Assembly: GCA_016284315.1 (NCBI GenBank)
Contig: JAEEOO010000034.1
Span: 1-64,000, forward strand
From: Lachnospiraceae bacterium
GTDB taxonomy: Bacteria > Bacillota > Clostridia > Lachnospirales > Lachnospiraceae
Direction of reading: 5' to 3'
Length of the DNA: 64,000 nt
Position numbers and translations under genes: made by a program. Each line of letters opens with the position of its first letter. The first letter of the stretch is position 1. The notes beneath the pieces were generated by a model. It had not been told where the DNA came from. It worked only from the letters and a program-made list of their open reading frames with translations, and ran no database searches. Below are positions 24,325 through 33,787 of the stretch, one piece after another.

Positions 24325-26208
24325 TTATTTGCCTGCAAAGCAAATTCCTACTCCAAATTGAGCTCCGCCACATCCCGAACACTGCTGTGAACAGTTGGGT
24401 GTTACTTCTCCTTTTTGAGCTCTGTGCCATTCTCTTAAAAGAAAGGCTTTATTGACACCGCATGACAAGAAATCCCATGGGAATATCTCATCATCATTTC
24501 TTGTTCTTGAAGTGTAGAACCAGGGATCGATTCCGCATTCCTCAAAACTTTCGAGCCAACGGTTATGATCGTAATATTCAGTCCAGCTTTCAAAGAAGCT
24601 ACCCTTTTTATAAACAGAAAGGATTGCTGCAGCTACTCTTCTGTCACCTCTAGCTAAGACTCCTTCAAGTACGCTTAGATCGGCATCGTGCCAATTGTAT
24701 TTGATGGATTTCTGATTGAGCTGTTCTGTAATAGCTGTTCTGCAGAAATATGCTTTTGAAATAAAATCTTCTTTTGTACACTGAGGTGCCCACTGGAAAG
24801 CAGTAAAAGGCTTAGGCACAAAGAAGGAAGTGCTGACGGTTATCTGTATCTTTCCGTTTACACGCTTTTCCTTAGGTACCACATCAAAGAAGGTAGCGGC
24901 GATTTCATTGGAAAGCTCTGCAATGCCTCTGATATCCTCTTCAGTCTCAAAAGGATGTCCAAGCATAAAATAAAGCTTAACCTTGTTCCAACCGCCTAAA
25001 AAAGCCTCTGTGGAACCGTTAATTATATCTTCCTGAGTAAGTCCTTTGTTGATGACATTACGAAGCCTCTGAGTTCCTGCTTCCGGAGCAAAAGTAAGGC
25101 TTGTCTTTTTTACATCCTGAACCTTGCTCATTACGTCCAAAGAAAAGGCATCTATTCTAAGGGAAGGAAGGGTTATATTTACATGTCTCTTTGAACATTC
25201 TTCCAGTAAGAAATCAAGGAGTTCGGGAAGTTTTGAATAGTCGCTGGATGAAAGTGAACTTAAGGAAATCTCCTCGTGTCCTGTGTTCTTCATCATCTCA
25301 ACAGCGTATCTCTTAAGGACTTCCACGTCACGTTCTCTGACAGGTCTGTATAATTCGCCTGCCTGACAGAAACGACATCCTCTGATACAGCCTCTCATGA
25401 TCTCAAGTACAATACGATCCTGCGTACATTTGATATAAGGTACAACAGGCTTCATGGGATAATAAGTATCTGAAAGATCCTTAACTACTTCCTTCATGAT
25501 CTCTTTGGGAACATCATCGTACTTTGGAGTAAAAGCTTTGATAGTTCCATCCTCGTTATAAGTTACATCGTATAACGAAGGTACATACATGCCGGGAATA
25601 GTACCGGCTTTATGAAGGAATTCTGCTCTGCTTAAACCTTCATCCTTGCACTTTTCATACAGATCCAGAAGTTCTCTGTATCTTGTTTCGCCCTCACCGA
25701 TATAGAACATATCAAAGAAATCAGCGATGGGTTCCGGATTATAGGTACAGGGACCGCCTCCGATGACAATGGGACAATCCTCACCTCTGTCCTTAGATAA
25801 AAGAGGGATCTGAGCAAGGTCAAGGACCTGTAAAATATTGGTATAACACATTTCGTACTGAATGGTTATACCAAGAAAATCCATATTTTTAACCGGCTCC
25901 TGAGATTCGAGGGCAAAGAGAGGGATATTCTGTTCTCTCATGATCTTGTCAAGGTCGACCCAGGGAGCATAAACTCGTTCACACCAGCAATCCTCAAATT
26001 TATTGAACATGTCATAGAGGATCTGGATTCCGAGATGTGACATTCCTATCTCATAAACATCCGGAAAGCACATGCAAAAACGGACGCGAACTTTATCCGC
26101 GTCTTTAACTACTGAATTAACTTCATGTCCGATATATCTCTCCGGCTTTTCAATCTTCATCAGGATATCATCCGAAAGAGCAAGTTTTGTATTCCAAAAT
26201 TCTTTCAT
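24325..26208 (-). CDS. TIGR03960 family B12-binding radical SAM protein
   Basis: A 627-residue iron-sulphur enzyme. The N-terminal part resembles a cobalamin-binding domain and the central radical SAM core has the cluster motif CIRGCRFC (C-x3-C-x2-C) near residue 285. Further cysteines near the C terminus (CSQQCSGCGG) may hold a second cluster, a family feature. Its product and substrate are unknown. It starts 20 bases after the hydrolase gene and runs into the DUF2344 partner gene. In many Clostridia this module lies before rplU, but here it is about 12 kb away on the other strand. Confidence 0.9.
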   Translation of the reverse strand: MKEFWNTKLALSDDILMKIEKPERYIGHEVNSVVKDADKVRVRFCMCFPDVYEIGMSHLGIQILYDMFNKFEDCWCERVYAPWVDLDKIMREQNIPLFALESQEPVKNMDFLGITIQYEMCYTNILQVLDLAQIPLLSKDRGEDCPIVIGGGPCTYNPEPIADFFDMFYIGEGETRYRELLDLYEKCKDEGLSRAEFLHKAGTIPGMYVPSLYDVTYNEDGTIKAFTPKYDDVPKEIMKEVVKDLSDTYYPMKPVVPYIKCTQDRIVLEIMRGCIRGCRFCQAGELYRPVRERDVEVLKRYAVEMMKNTGHEEISLSSLSSSDYSKLPELLDFLLEECSKRHVNITLPSLRIDAFSLDVMSKVQDVKKTSLTFAPEAGTQRLRNVINKGLTQEDIINGSTEAFLGGWNKVKLYFMLGHPFETEEDIRGIAELSNEIAATFFDVVPKEKRVNGKIQITVSTSFFVPKPFTAFQWAPQCTKEDFISKAYFCRTAITEQLNQKSIKYNWHDADLSVLEGVLARGDRRVAAAILSVYKKGSFFESWTEYYDHNRWLESFEECGIDPWFYTSRTRNDDEIFPWDFLSCGVNKAFLLREWHRAQKGEVTPNCSQQCSGCGGAQFGVGICFAGK

Positions 26209-26228
26209 TAAAACCTATTCCTATATTT

Positions 26229-26963
26229 TCAATCTTCTAAGAAAAACTCTATTATCTTATCAGCCGCCAAATCTTGCTGCTCCTCTTCTGTGATCGTAGC
26301 AATACCGTCACCTCTTTGAAAACCGTAATCGCCAAAGTAAGCATGGTTTCCACCATGAAGGATATATTTCTCAGAACCTCTGGGAATATTCGGCAGATTC
26401 TTGTTGAATGTATCTTTGTTTAAAACATCATCTTCAGATCCGTAAATGATCAGGGTTTTTACGGATTCATCAATCTTTTTTGTAGAAAATGAAGCACAAA
26501 GAGCCAATCCATCAATTATATCGCTGTGAGAAGCGGTATAAATCGAACAGGCAGCGCCACCGAGTGAGTGCCCTGCCATATAATAATTCTCATAAGAATA
26601 GTTTGAAATTACATCATCAGCGAAATTAATTCCAAGAAACGCAAGATGGAATGGCATATCTACAATGTAAACATCCATTCCTCTTTCAGCAATCTTTTTG
26701 AGGAAAGGGGCGTAACTTTCAACTTCCACCTTCGCACCGGGATAAAAGATCATGAGGTCTTCTTCACCGGGTCCATCAAAAAGATAATCCTTATCTACTT
26801 GTATAACACTAACAGAATCATCAGACTCCAAAGCTGCTAAAGCTTTGGGAGTGGCATGATAATAGAAACCGGTATAGACTAAAAAGATCACTACCGGGAT
26901 CATGATAAGAGCACATATGATAAATAAAACTCTTAATCCTTTTTTGCTCTTTTTCTTTTCCAT
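26229..26963 (-). CDS. Membrane-anchored alpha/beta hydrolase
   Basis: A 244-residue protein with a basic N terminus, one transmembrane helix at about residues 9-30 and an extracytoplasmic alpha/beta-hydrolase domain. The nucleophile elbow is GHSLGGA near residue 130, the acid is probably in YGSEDDVL and the His in LHGGNHAYFG. It resembles the alpha/beta-hydrolase family 5 (PF12695). It begins three bases after the HisIE fusion gene, so it is co-transcribed with the histidine genes, although no link to histidine synthesis is evident. The substrate is unknown. Confidence 0.84.
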   Translation of the reverse strand: MEKKKSKKGLRVLFIICALIMIPVVIFLVYTGFYYHATPKALAALESDDSVSVIQVDKDYLFDGPGEEDLMIFYPGAKVEVESYAPFLKKIAERGMDVYIVDMPFHLAFLGINFADDVISNYSYENYYMAGHSLGGAACSIYTASHSDIIDGLALCASFSTKKIDESVKTLIIYGSEDDVLNKDTFNKNLPNIPRGSEKYILHGGNHAYFGDYGFQRGDGIATITEEEQQDLAADKIIEFFLED

Positions 26964-26966
26964 TTC

Positions 26967-28253
26967 CTATCTGTTTGCAAGTTCGGTCGTAATATCTTCC
27001 CAGCTTACACCCTTTTCAACCATAAGAACCATCATATGATAAAGGAAATCACTGATCTCGTACTTAACTTCGTTGGCATTGGGATTCTTGGCTGCAATTA
27101 CAATCTCTGTTGCTTCTTCTCCAAGTTTCTTTAATATTTTGTCGATTCCCTTATCAAATAAGTAGTTGGTATAAGAGCCTTCCTTTGGATGAATCTTGCG
27201 ATCTTTGATAACATCCATAACTTCCTCGAAGACCATAAGCGGGTTATCGGGTTCCTGATAATCCTTCTTAGTGATCTCGTTAAAGAAACAACTCTTAGCT
27301 CCCGTATGACAGGCTACACCAACCTGTGAAACCTTTGCAAGGATGGTATCCATGTCACAATCTGCTGTAAGACTCTTTACATACTGGTAGTGTCCGCTGG
27401 TCTCGCCCTTGAGCCAAAGTTCATTGCGGCTTCTGCTGTAATAAGTCATCTTACCGGTAAGAAGTGTATTCTCGAAGGCTTCTTTATTCATGTAAGCCAC
27501 CATGAGCACTTCATCCGTACGGTAATCCTGAACTACAACAGGCACTAATCCGTCAGGGCCCAATTTAAAGCTTTCCCATGTAAATGCTGATTTAAGAGAC
27601 ACAATGGGAATATCATTCTCAATGCAAAGATTCTTTAAATTCTGGATCTCGTTAACATTGTCATTTATGGTATTACCTGTAACACCATTAACCGACGGAT
27701 ATGCAAAGATCTCAAGGAGTTTATTAAGGGCAATGTTGTTTATCTGCACCATGAAAGGAAGCTGAGTAACTGCCATGGTCTCACGTATTGCATGAGGGTT
27801 CATAAGGATAAGTGATGAAACATACTTATCAACAACCTCTGCATTGTCGGATATAACCGTTGGATCATCAAAACGGGCAAGGATTTTTTCTTTGCCAAAC
27901 TTTAATGAAACCTCTTCAGTTATATCGATGTTAGACTGAAGGCTGTAATCAAGGATTGCTTTAGCACATCCCGCATACAGTATCTTCTTAACATCTTCCA
28001 TGCGCTTAATGTTACCGCCGCCAATTACATCAACCTCAGACTCTTTTGCAATCTCTTTGAGAATATCGATGGCGATTTCATGTTCTTCATCAGTCTCAGA
28101 CATATCAAACACGATGATCTCATCCGCATTATTCTCCATGTATTTATGCACGAGACGTAAAGGGTCCGTTTCTACTACCTGGGTATCCTCAAGGCCTCTT
28201 ACTGCATGGGTCTGGTATAAATAGATGCATGGCACAAATTTTTTAATAAACAT
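26967..28253 (-). CDS. hisIE: HisF-like domain fused to HisIE (phosphoribosyl-AMP cyclohydrolase / phosphoribosyl-ATP pyrophosphatase)
   Basis: Catalyses steps two and three of histidine synthesis. The C-terminal half has HisI (about residues 215-325, with metal and zinc ligands in DCDMDTIL and [11 protein letters not shown]) followed by HisE (about 330-428, with the EEATE motif). The N-terminal 210 residues look like a HisF/HisA half-barrel protein (RGL, IGGGNIK), but the catalytic Asp of the PCLDV motif is Tyr (PCIYL, residue 11) and the second catalytic Asp is not visible, so this domain is probably inactive. GGGAG precedes the ATG. The distal genes hisH, hisA and hisF are not in this cluster. 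Confidence 0.9.
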   Translation of the reverse strand: MFIKKFVPCIYLYQTHAVRGLEDTQVVETDPLRLVHKYMENNADEIIVFDMSETDEEHEIAIDILKEIAKESEVDVIGGGNIKRMEDVKKILYAGCAKAILDYSLQSNIDITEEVSLKFGKEKILARFDDPTVISDNAEVVDKYVSSLILMNPHAIRETMAVTQLPFMVQINNIALNKLLEIFAYPSVNGVTGNTINDNVNEIQNLKNLCIENDIPIVSLKSAFTWESFKLGPDGLVPVVVQDYRTDEVLMVAYMNKEAFENTLLTGKMTYYSRSRNELWLKGETSGHYQYVKSLTADCDMDTILAKVSQVGVACHTGAKSCFFNEITKKDYQEPDNPLMVFEEVMDVIKDRKIHPKEGSYTNYLFDKGIDKILKKLGEEATEIVIAAKNPNANEVKYEISDFLYHMMVLMVEKGVSWEDITTELANR

Positions 28254-28350
28254 GGGGTAACTCCCTATTTGTTAAGGTTATTCTAGTATAAATGGAAAAA
28301 CGTTTTTTTTCAAGTAATCTAAGGTATGAGCACTTCTTAAGGAAGTTGTT

Positions 28351-28938
28351 CTAAATAGTACCCTTTGTACTCATTACTCCCTCAAGTCTGGGCTCCTTGC
28401 TTGTAGCCATATCAAGAGCTTTTGCAAAAGCCTTGAACATTGCTTCTGCAACATGGTGAGCGTTTCCGCCGTCTAAAACCTTGATGTGTAGGTTCATTCC
28501 GGCGCTATAGCTAACAGCATAGAAAAACTCATGGATAAGCTCTGTATCAAGATCTCCGATCATGGGGGCCTTAAATTCGTAATCAAAGTTAAGATACGGT
28601 CTACCGCAAAGATCTACGGCGCATAATACAAGGACTTCATCCATGGGAAGGACGAAATATCCGTAACGTTTCATGCCTGCCTTATCTCCTACAGCATCCT
28701 TAATTGCGTTACCAAGCACAATACCACAGTCTTCAACGGTGTGATGACCGTCAACCTGTAGATCACCCTTGATCTTAACATCAAGATCAAAGAAACCATG
28801 TTTTGAAAAGCCTTCAAGCATGTGATCAAAGAATCCGATGCCGGTATCGATTTTATTTTTTCCGGTTCCGTCAATGTTAAGGATTAAAGTAATGTCTGTT
28901 TCTTTGGTTTTACGTTTTACAGTAGTTGTGTATGTCAT
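28351..28938 (-). CDS. hisB: Imidazoleglycerol-phosphate dehydratase
   Basis: Manganese enzyme for the sixth reaction step of histidine synthesis. The 195-residue product shows both metal-binding His clusters, HHTVEDC near residue 65 and NAHHVAEA near 165, and the conserved GFFDHML stretch. It is the monofunctional form without a phosphatase domain. GAGG precedes the ATG. It lies between hisD (11 bases upstream) and the HisIE fusion (a 97-base gap that contains a weak hairpin and no gene). Confidence 0.97.
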   Translation of the reverse strand: MTYTTTVKRKTKETDITLILNIDGTGKNKIDTGIGFFDHMLEGFSKHGFFDLDVKIKGDLQVDGHHTVEDCGIVLGNAIKDAVGDKAGMKRYGYFVLPMDEVLVLCAVDLCGRPYLNFDYEFKAPMIGDLDTELIHEFFYAVSYSAGMNLHIKVLDGGNAHHVAEAMFKAFAKALDMATSKEPRLEGVMSTKGTI

Positions 28939-28949
28939 GATTTTCCTCT

Positions 28950-30239
28950 TTATTCAAATCTAACTTTAATACTGTTTTCGTGTGCGGTAAGTCCTTCGCT
29001 TCTTGCAAACAACTCAACCTGTTTGTGTACCTTTTCAAGAGCTTCTCTTGAATAAGAGATAATGCTGGTCTTCTTTATAAAATCGTCCACATTAACGGGA
29101 GAAAAGAACTTGGCGGTTCCATTGGTAGGTAAGATGTGGTTGGGACCTGCAAAATAATCCCCCAGAGGCTCTGATGAAAACTCACCAAGGAAAATTGCCC
29201 CCGCATTTCTGATCCTTGTCATAGTATCAAAAGGATTTGCTGTAAGGATCTCAAGGTGCTCCGATGCGATCTCGTTTACCGCATCTATACTATCCTTCAT
29301 GTTATCAGCAAGAAGGATATATCCGTAGTTATCAAGGGATTTTCTGATTATATCGGCTCTTGATAATGTCTTAAGATAACCATCTATCTCTTCTTCTACT
29401 TCATTGGCAAGGCGCTCAGAAGTTGTAACAAGGATTGCGCTGGCAAGCTCATCATGTTCAGCCTGGCTTAAAAGATCTGCTGCTACATAGTGTGCATTGG
29501 CAGTATCATCTGCAAGCACCATTACCTCGGAAGGCCCTGCTATCGAATCAATGCTAACATGTCCGTAAACAGCTTTTTTAGCAAGAGCAACAAATATATT
29601 ACCGGGTCCGGTTATCTTGTCTACCTTGGGAACGCTTCCTGTTCCGAAAGCCATTGCTGCGATAGCCTGAGCTCCGCCTGCTTTGTATATACGGTCTACT
29701 CCGGCAATCTCGCATGCAACCAAAGTACCGGGATCGATCACTCCTGTCTTTCCGGGAGGAGTAGTTACGATGATATCGCGAACTCCCGCAACTTTCGCAG
29801 GAATGACATTCATGAGCACACTGCTTGGATATGCAGCTTTTCCACCGGGAACATAAACGCCTGCTCTGTCGATTGCAGTGATCTTCATTCCAAGAAGCGA
29901 GCCGTCTTCTTTTGTATCAAACCAGGAATTTCTAAGCTGCTTAGCATGGAAGGATCTGATGTTTTCAGCTGCTTCCTTTATAACTTCGATAAGCTCCTTG
30001 CCTACCTGCTTAAATGCTTCGTCAATCTCTTCTCTTGTAACAAGAATATTTTCGGAAGAAAGCTTATAACCGTCAAATTTCTCGGTATACTCGAATAAAG
30101 CCTTATCACCATTGGTTCTTACATTATTAATGATCTCATTAACCGTATTTTCATACTCTGTATACTGGCTCGGACTTCTCTTTAAAAGGGACTCAAGTAA
30201 CTGCTTCTTTGTTTCATCTGTAAGTTTTATCTTTTTCAT
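28950..30239 (-). CDS. hisD: Histidinol dehydrogenase
   Basis: NAD- and zinc-dependent enzyme for the last two oxidations to histidine. The 429-residue product has the family signature around DSIAGPSEVMVLAD and the conserved LSQAEHDE and EHLE stretches with zinc and catalytic residues. I start it at the ATG at 30239, which follows a GGGAG at a slightly long distance; TTG at 30260 and ATG at 30257 lack a site. It begins 26 bases after hisG. Confidence 0.96.
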   Translation of the reverse strand: MKKIKLTDETKKQLLESLLKRSPSQYTEYENTVNEIINNVRTNGDKALFEYTEKFDGYKLSSENILVTREEIDEAFKQVGKELIEVIKEAAENIRSFHAKQLRNSWFDTKEDGSLLGMKITAIDRAGVYVPGGKAAYPSSVLMNVIPAKVAGVRDIIVTTPPGKTGVIDPGTLVACEIAGVDRIYKAGGAQAIAAMAFGTGSVPKVDKITGPGNIFVALAKKAVYGHVSIDSIAGPSEVMVLADDTANAHYVAADLLSQAEHDELASAILVTTSERLANEVEEEIDGYLKTLSRADIIRKSLDNYGYILLADNMKDSIDAVNEIASEHLEILTANPFDTMTRIRNAGAIFLGEFSSEPLGDYFAGPNHILPTNGTAKFFSPVNVDDFIKKTSIISYSREALEKVHKQVELFARSEGLTAHENSIKVRFE

Positions 30240-30265
30240 TGCATTTATATCTCCCATCAAAAGCT

Positions 30266-30910
30266 TTATAATACGCTTCTTAGCCTTGTAACTATGTCAC
30301 GGATACGCTCATTTTCCATCTGCATGCTCACGGGATTAACGATCATTCTTGCAGATAAAGGACATATCTCTTCGAGAACTGTAAGCCCATTTTCACGCAG
30401 TGTTGAACCGGTCTCAACAATGTCTACGATAACATCGGTAAGATTAACGATGGGTCCAAGCTCCACACTTCCGTTAAGTTTAATGATATCAACGGTCTGA
30501 TGCTTCTTTTCAAAGAAATAATCACGGGCGATCCTTGGATATTTACTGGCAACACGGATGCGTTCATGGTGCTGCAAAAGTTCCGCCGCTGAAGCAGGAC
30601 CGCATACGCACATTCTGCATTTTCCAAATCCAAGGTCCAGAACCTCATATACATTTCTGTTTTCTTCTAAGATGGTATCACTTCCAACAACGCCGATATC
30701 GGCAGCGCCGTATTCTACGTATGTGGGAACATCGGGGCCTTTCGAAAGGAAGAATTTTAGCTTTAATTCTTCATTAACAAAGATCAGTTTTCTGGATTCT
30801 TTATCCTTCATCTCTTCACAGCTTATACCGATCTGTTCTAAAAGCTCCATGGTCTTGTTGGCAAGTCTGCCTTTGCCCAGAGCAAAAGTTAAATATCTGT
30901 CGGAATTCAT
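30266..30910 (-). CDS. hisG: ATP phosphoribosyltransferase catalytic subunit, short form
   Basis: Catalyses the first, feedback-controlled step of histidine synthesis from ATP and PRPP. At 214 residues it is the short HisG lacking the regulatory domain, so it needs HisZ, encoded directly upstream. Family motifs include ALGKGRLA at the N terminus, DIGVVGSD near residue 75 and the PRPP loop DIVETGSTLRENGL near 160. AGGAGA precedes the ATG. The gap to hisZ is 25 bases. Confidence 0.96.
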   Translation of the reverse strand: MNSDRYLTFALGKGRLANKTMELLEQIGISCEEMKDKESRKLIFVNEELKLKFFLSKGPDVPTYVEYGAADIGVVGSDTILEENRNVYEVLDLGFGKCRMCVCGPASAAELLQHHERIRVASKYPRIARDYFFEKKHQTVDIIKLNGSVELGPIVNLTDVIVDIVETGSTLRENGLTVLEEICPLSARMIVNPVSMQMENERIRDIVTRLRSVL

Positions 30911-30935
30911 AATTATTCTCCTGTAAAAACCCTTA

Positions 30936-32057
30936 TCAGGGCTTTGCGTTTAATACAACATTTTCGCCATTCTTACGAAGTTCAAAAGCCTTCGCGAGGG
31001 CTTTGCCGTATTCTTCAATATCATCGGGATTGTAGATGATATAAGTAACGTCTTTTTTGCCGGGAAGTTCAATCTTCTGAGAAAGCAGTGCTTCCATAAT
31101 GTCATCTATCCTTAAACAGAAACCGATAGCCGCTGCATCTTTGCCAAAATGTCCGAGAAGATTGTCGTACCTGCCGCCTTTAACAATGGGCTTTCCGACA
31201 CCATAGGTGTAAATCCTGAAGATCACACCGGTATAATAATTGTATTTGCTGAGTATTCCGAGATCAAAGGATACATATTCCGCTACACCATATTTCTCTA
31301 ATACTGCATAAAGATCTTCAAGCCTCTTTATAGCACTCAAGGATCTTTGATTCTCAAGATTATCCTTTGCTTTTGCAAGGGAATCCAGGTCTGTAAAGGG
31401 TTCAGCGATTCCAAGAAGCTTTTCCTTATAAGGAGAGCTGATATTTTTCTCCTCAATAAGATTCATGGCTGCAAAATGATTCTTTCCCGAGATCAGGCTT
31501 CTCAATTCATCCTCTGTCTCAGAATCAATTCCTGCTTCTTCACAAAGGCCCCTGAAATAATCAATGTGACCAATGGTTACCCTAAAATCCTTAAGGCCTG
31601 TTTCGAGGAGAGAAAGGATTGCCAATGCTATTACTTCACCGTCTGCATAAACGGAAGGATCTCCGATAAGCTCTGCTCCAAGCTCAGTAGCCTCGCTAAG
31701 CTTTCCCTGAAGGGAATCCGTACGGGCAAAAACACTTCCGAGATAAGAACATCTCAAGGGTTCTGTTCTTTCCCTAAAGTATTTGGCAGCGCATCTTGCT
31801 ATAGCGGGAGTAAAGTCGGGTCTTAATACGAGTGTGTTATTCTCCTTATCAAAGAACTTATAAAGATCACGGCTCGGAATAGTTCCAACCTCTTTTGAAA
31901 ACACATCAAAGAATTCAAAAGTCGGCGTCTGGAACCTGCTGTAACCAAAGGAATCGATCACTTTTCCCATCTTGTTTTCAAGAAAGGATTTATCCTCATA
32001 TTCTTTTCCGTAGATATCTCTTACGCCTTCCGGTGTATGCAGTAAAGTATTAGACAT
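30936..32057 (-). CDS. hisZ: ATP phosphoribosyltransferase regulatory subunit HisZ
   Basis: Paralogue of histidyl-tRNA synthetase without aminoacylation activity; it assembles with short HisG and mediates histidine feedback. The 373-residue product begins with TPEGVRDIYG and keeps class II synthetase-like blocks (VLRPDFTPAIAR and KGGRYDNL). The C-terminal anticodon-binding domain of the synthetase is absent. AAGGAG precedes the ATG. It is the first gene of the histidine operon, behind a consensus promoter with a leader of about 60 bases that is too short for a T-box. Confidence 0.94.
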   Translation of the reverse strand: MSNTLLHTPEGVRDIYGKEYEDKSFLENKMGKVIDSFGYSRFQTPTFEFFDVFSKEVGTIPSRDLYKFFDKENNTLVLRPDFTPAIARCAAKYFRERTEPLRCSYLGSVFARTDSLQGKLSEATELGAELIGDPSVYADGEVIALAILSLLETGLKDFRVTIGHIDYFRGLCEEAGIDSETEDELRSLISGKNHFAAMNLIEEKNISSPYKEKLLGIAEPFTDLDSLAKAKDNLENQRSLSAIKRLEDLYAVLEKYGVAEYVSFDLGILSKYNYYTGVIFRIYTYGVGKPIVKGGRYDNLLGHFGKDAAAIGFCLRIDDIMEALLSQKIELPGKKDVTYIIYNPDDIEEYGKALAKAFELRKNGENVVLNAKP

Positions 32058-32126
32058 TAGCAGCTCCTTAATTAAACCACTTTAATATGGTAGCGTGATA
32101 CAATGATAAATAACTAAATTATTGAT

Positions 32127-32155
32127 AGTATATCTGTAATGACTGAAGCTGTCAA
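32127..32155 (-). promoter_or_regulatory. Consensus promoter of the histidine operon
   Basis: On the - strand TTGACA (32155-32150) and TATACT (32132-32127) are 17 bases apart, starting just after the arabinofuranosidase stop. Transcription would begin near 32120. Confidence 0.82.
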
Positions 32156-32163
32156 GGGTTTAT

Positions 32164-33765
32164 TTAAACCTTAAATCTAAGCACATTCCATGAACGCTTA
32201 TTCAATTTTGCAGTAAGAATTCCGTTTTCAAACTTGCTGTTCTTATTGACCTTGGGAAGGATGGCCTTAGGATTCTCAAAGGTATTGGCTGCGTTATCAT
32301 CCTTAGTAAAAAGTTCGCTATGCTCAATAAGTGTTGCTCCTTCAAAGCCTCTAAGGTCGATGGAAAGGTCCTGATCTGCCTTAAGGTCTGCATTGATAAC
32401 AAATACGGAAACCTCTCCCACTTCTTCGTTATAAGCAGCAGCCGCCTGTATGGTTGCCACATCACTGAATCCGTCATAGCGGTTCATATCATCGATAGCA
32501 TATGCGGGAACATCATAAGTAGAACATTTAACCTCACAGTTTAGAGATGTACCTTTTGCATATTTCATAAGCTGAGTATAAGGATAATATGCAGATCCCT
32601 TCCATATGTGATCCCTGTCTGTCCTGCAGAGCTGTCCAAGGCCGCCTGTTGAGCATCCAATCTTAATTCGATCCGCATGTCTAAGCATAACAAGCATTGT
32701 ACTTGCCATAGCCAGAGTCTGAAGCATTTCACCGTCTGTCGGAGGATTGCGAAGAGTTGACCAATCATTGGGATCGTGCTTTACATATTTCCTGTCGGGA
32801 TTAAACATTCCGAACATATCAAGGGTCTGAACTCCGGCAAGACCAACGTGTGCGGTTCCTCTCGGCCTGAACATGCTTCCGTATTCATCAAGAGCAAGAA
32901 GCATCTTCTTATTTGTACGAAGTTTAGTTTGCATATAATCGCAAAGAGCGATCTCAGTATTTATATAGTTTTCAAATGCCTGATAGCCTGCAAGAAGTGA
33001 CTCCGGAAGATCGGGAGCTGCGGGATGATAATCATGAAGCGAAATATAATCAACCGCATCATAGCACTCTTCCAATACCTTCATGTCCCAATCGGGATAA
33101 TGATTTAAGAAAGGTGAGCATGAAACGCAGGCTATGGTCTCAATGGTAGGATCAGTCCATTTCATGGCCTTGCTGGCTTCTCTTGCAAGGTATCCGTACC
33201 CTGAAGGATTCTTTTCATAAGAAGCGATCTGCCAGGGACCATCCATCTCGTTGCCAAGACACCAGGTCTTTACGCCATATGGCTTCTTATGACCATTCTT
33301 TATACGAAGGTCTGACCAATATGTACCTTCGTTAAAATTGGTATATTCAACGCAGTCTACAGCGTCCTGAATAGTGCCTGTGCCGAGATTAACCGTATAG
33401 ATAGGTTCTACACCGGCTCTTTCAGCCCAGATCAAATATTCATCATGTCCCACTTCATTTGAAATATACTGGAACCAAGACATGTCCAGATGGACCTTAC
33501 GATCTTTCTTAGGTCCTATTGAATCTTTCCACTGCCATCCTGATACAAAATTTCCTCCGGGCATACGTACGCATGAAAGGCCTGTTTCTTTTATAGCTTC
33601 ATAAAAGTCCTTTCTAAGACCTAATTCATCAGCTGTGGCATGCTTTGGATTGTACATGGTGCCGTTTACCATTGAACCTATAGGCTCAAGGAATGCACCA
33701 AATAATCTCGGGCTTATTTCCCCGATCTTAAAGTCCGGATGTACTGTGATCTTTGCTTTTTTCAT
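32164..33765 (-). CDS. Alpha-L-arabinofuranosidase, GH51
   Basis: Releases arabinose from arabinoxylan or arabinan fragments. The 533-residue product has the GH51 catalytic barrel with acid/base Glu in CLGNEMDGPW near residue 183 and the probable nucleophile Glu in LALDEYGSMF near residue 300, followed by a C-terminal beta-sandwich. No signal peptide is present, so it acts on imported oligosaccharides. The ATG at 33765 is preceded by GGGGGGAT. No transporter or other sugar gene is nearby. The 5' neighbour is recU, so it seems to be a single carbohydrate gene among housekeeping genes. Confidence 0.92.
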   Translation of the reverse strand: MKKAKITVHPDFKIGEISPRLFGAFLEPIGSMVNGTMYNPKHATADELGLRKDFYEAIKETGLSCVRMPGGNFVSGWQWKDSIGPKKDRKVHLDMSWFQYISNEVGHDEYLIWAERAGVEPIYTVNLGTGTIQDAVDCVEYTNFNEGTYWSDLRIKNGHKKPYGVKTWCLGNEMDGPWQIASYEKNPSGYGYLAREASKAMKWTDPTIETIACVSCSPFLNHYPDWDMKVLEECYDAVDYISLHDYHPAAPDLPESLLAGYQAFENYINTEIALCDYMQTKLRTNKKMLLALDEYGSMFRPRGTAHVGLAGVQTLDMFGMFNPDRKYVKHDPNDWSTLRNPPTDGEMLQTLAMASTMLVMLRHADRIKIGCSTGGLGQLCRTDRDHIWKGSAYYPYTQLMKYAKGTSLNCEVKCSTYDVPAYAIDDMNRYDGFSDVATIQAAAAYNEEVGEVSVFVINADLKADQDLSIDLRGFEGATLIEHSELFTKDDNAANTFENPKAILPKVNKNSKFENGILTAKLNKRSWNVLRFKV

Positions 33766-33787
33766 TTGAAAATCCCCCCTAAATATG

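Noticed and set aside
28254-28350. Terminator between hisB and the HisIE fusion gene
   Set aside because: The possible stem around 28330 is imperfect and is not followed by a T run on the - strand; the genes are likely still one transcript.
29490-30098. 202-residue open frame on the + strand
   Set aside because: It is antisense to hisD over its whole length, is Cys/Ser-rich like a frame shadow, and has no ribosome site or recognisable domain.
32058-32163. T-box or histidine attenuator before hisZ
   Set aside because: The leader is only about 60 bases, has no His codon run, no T-box consensus and no terminator hairpin.
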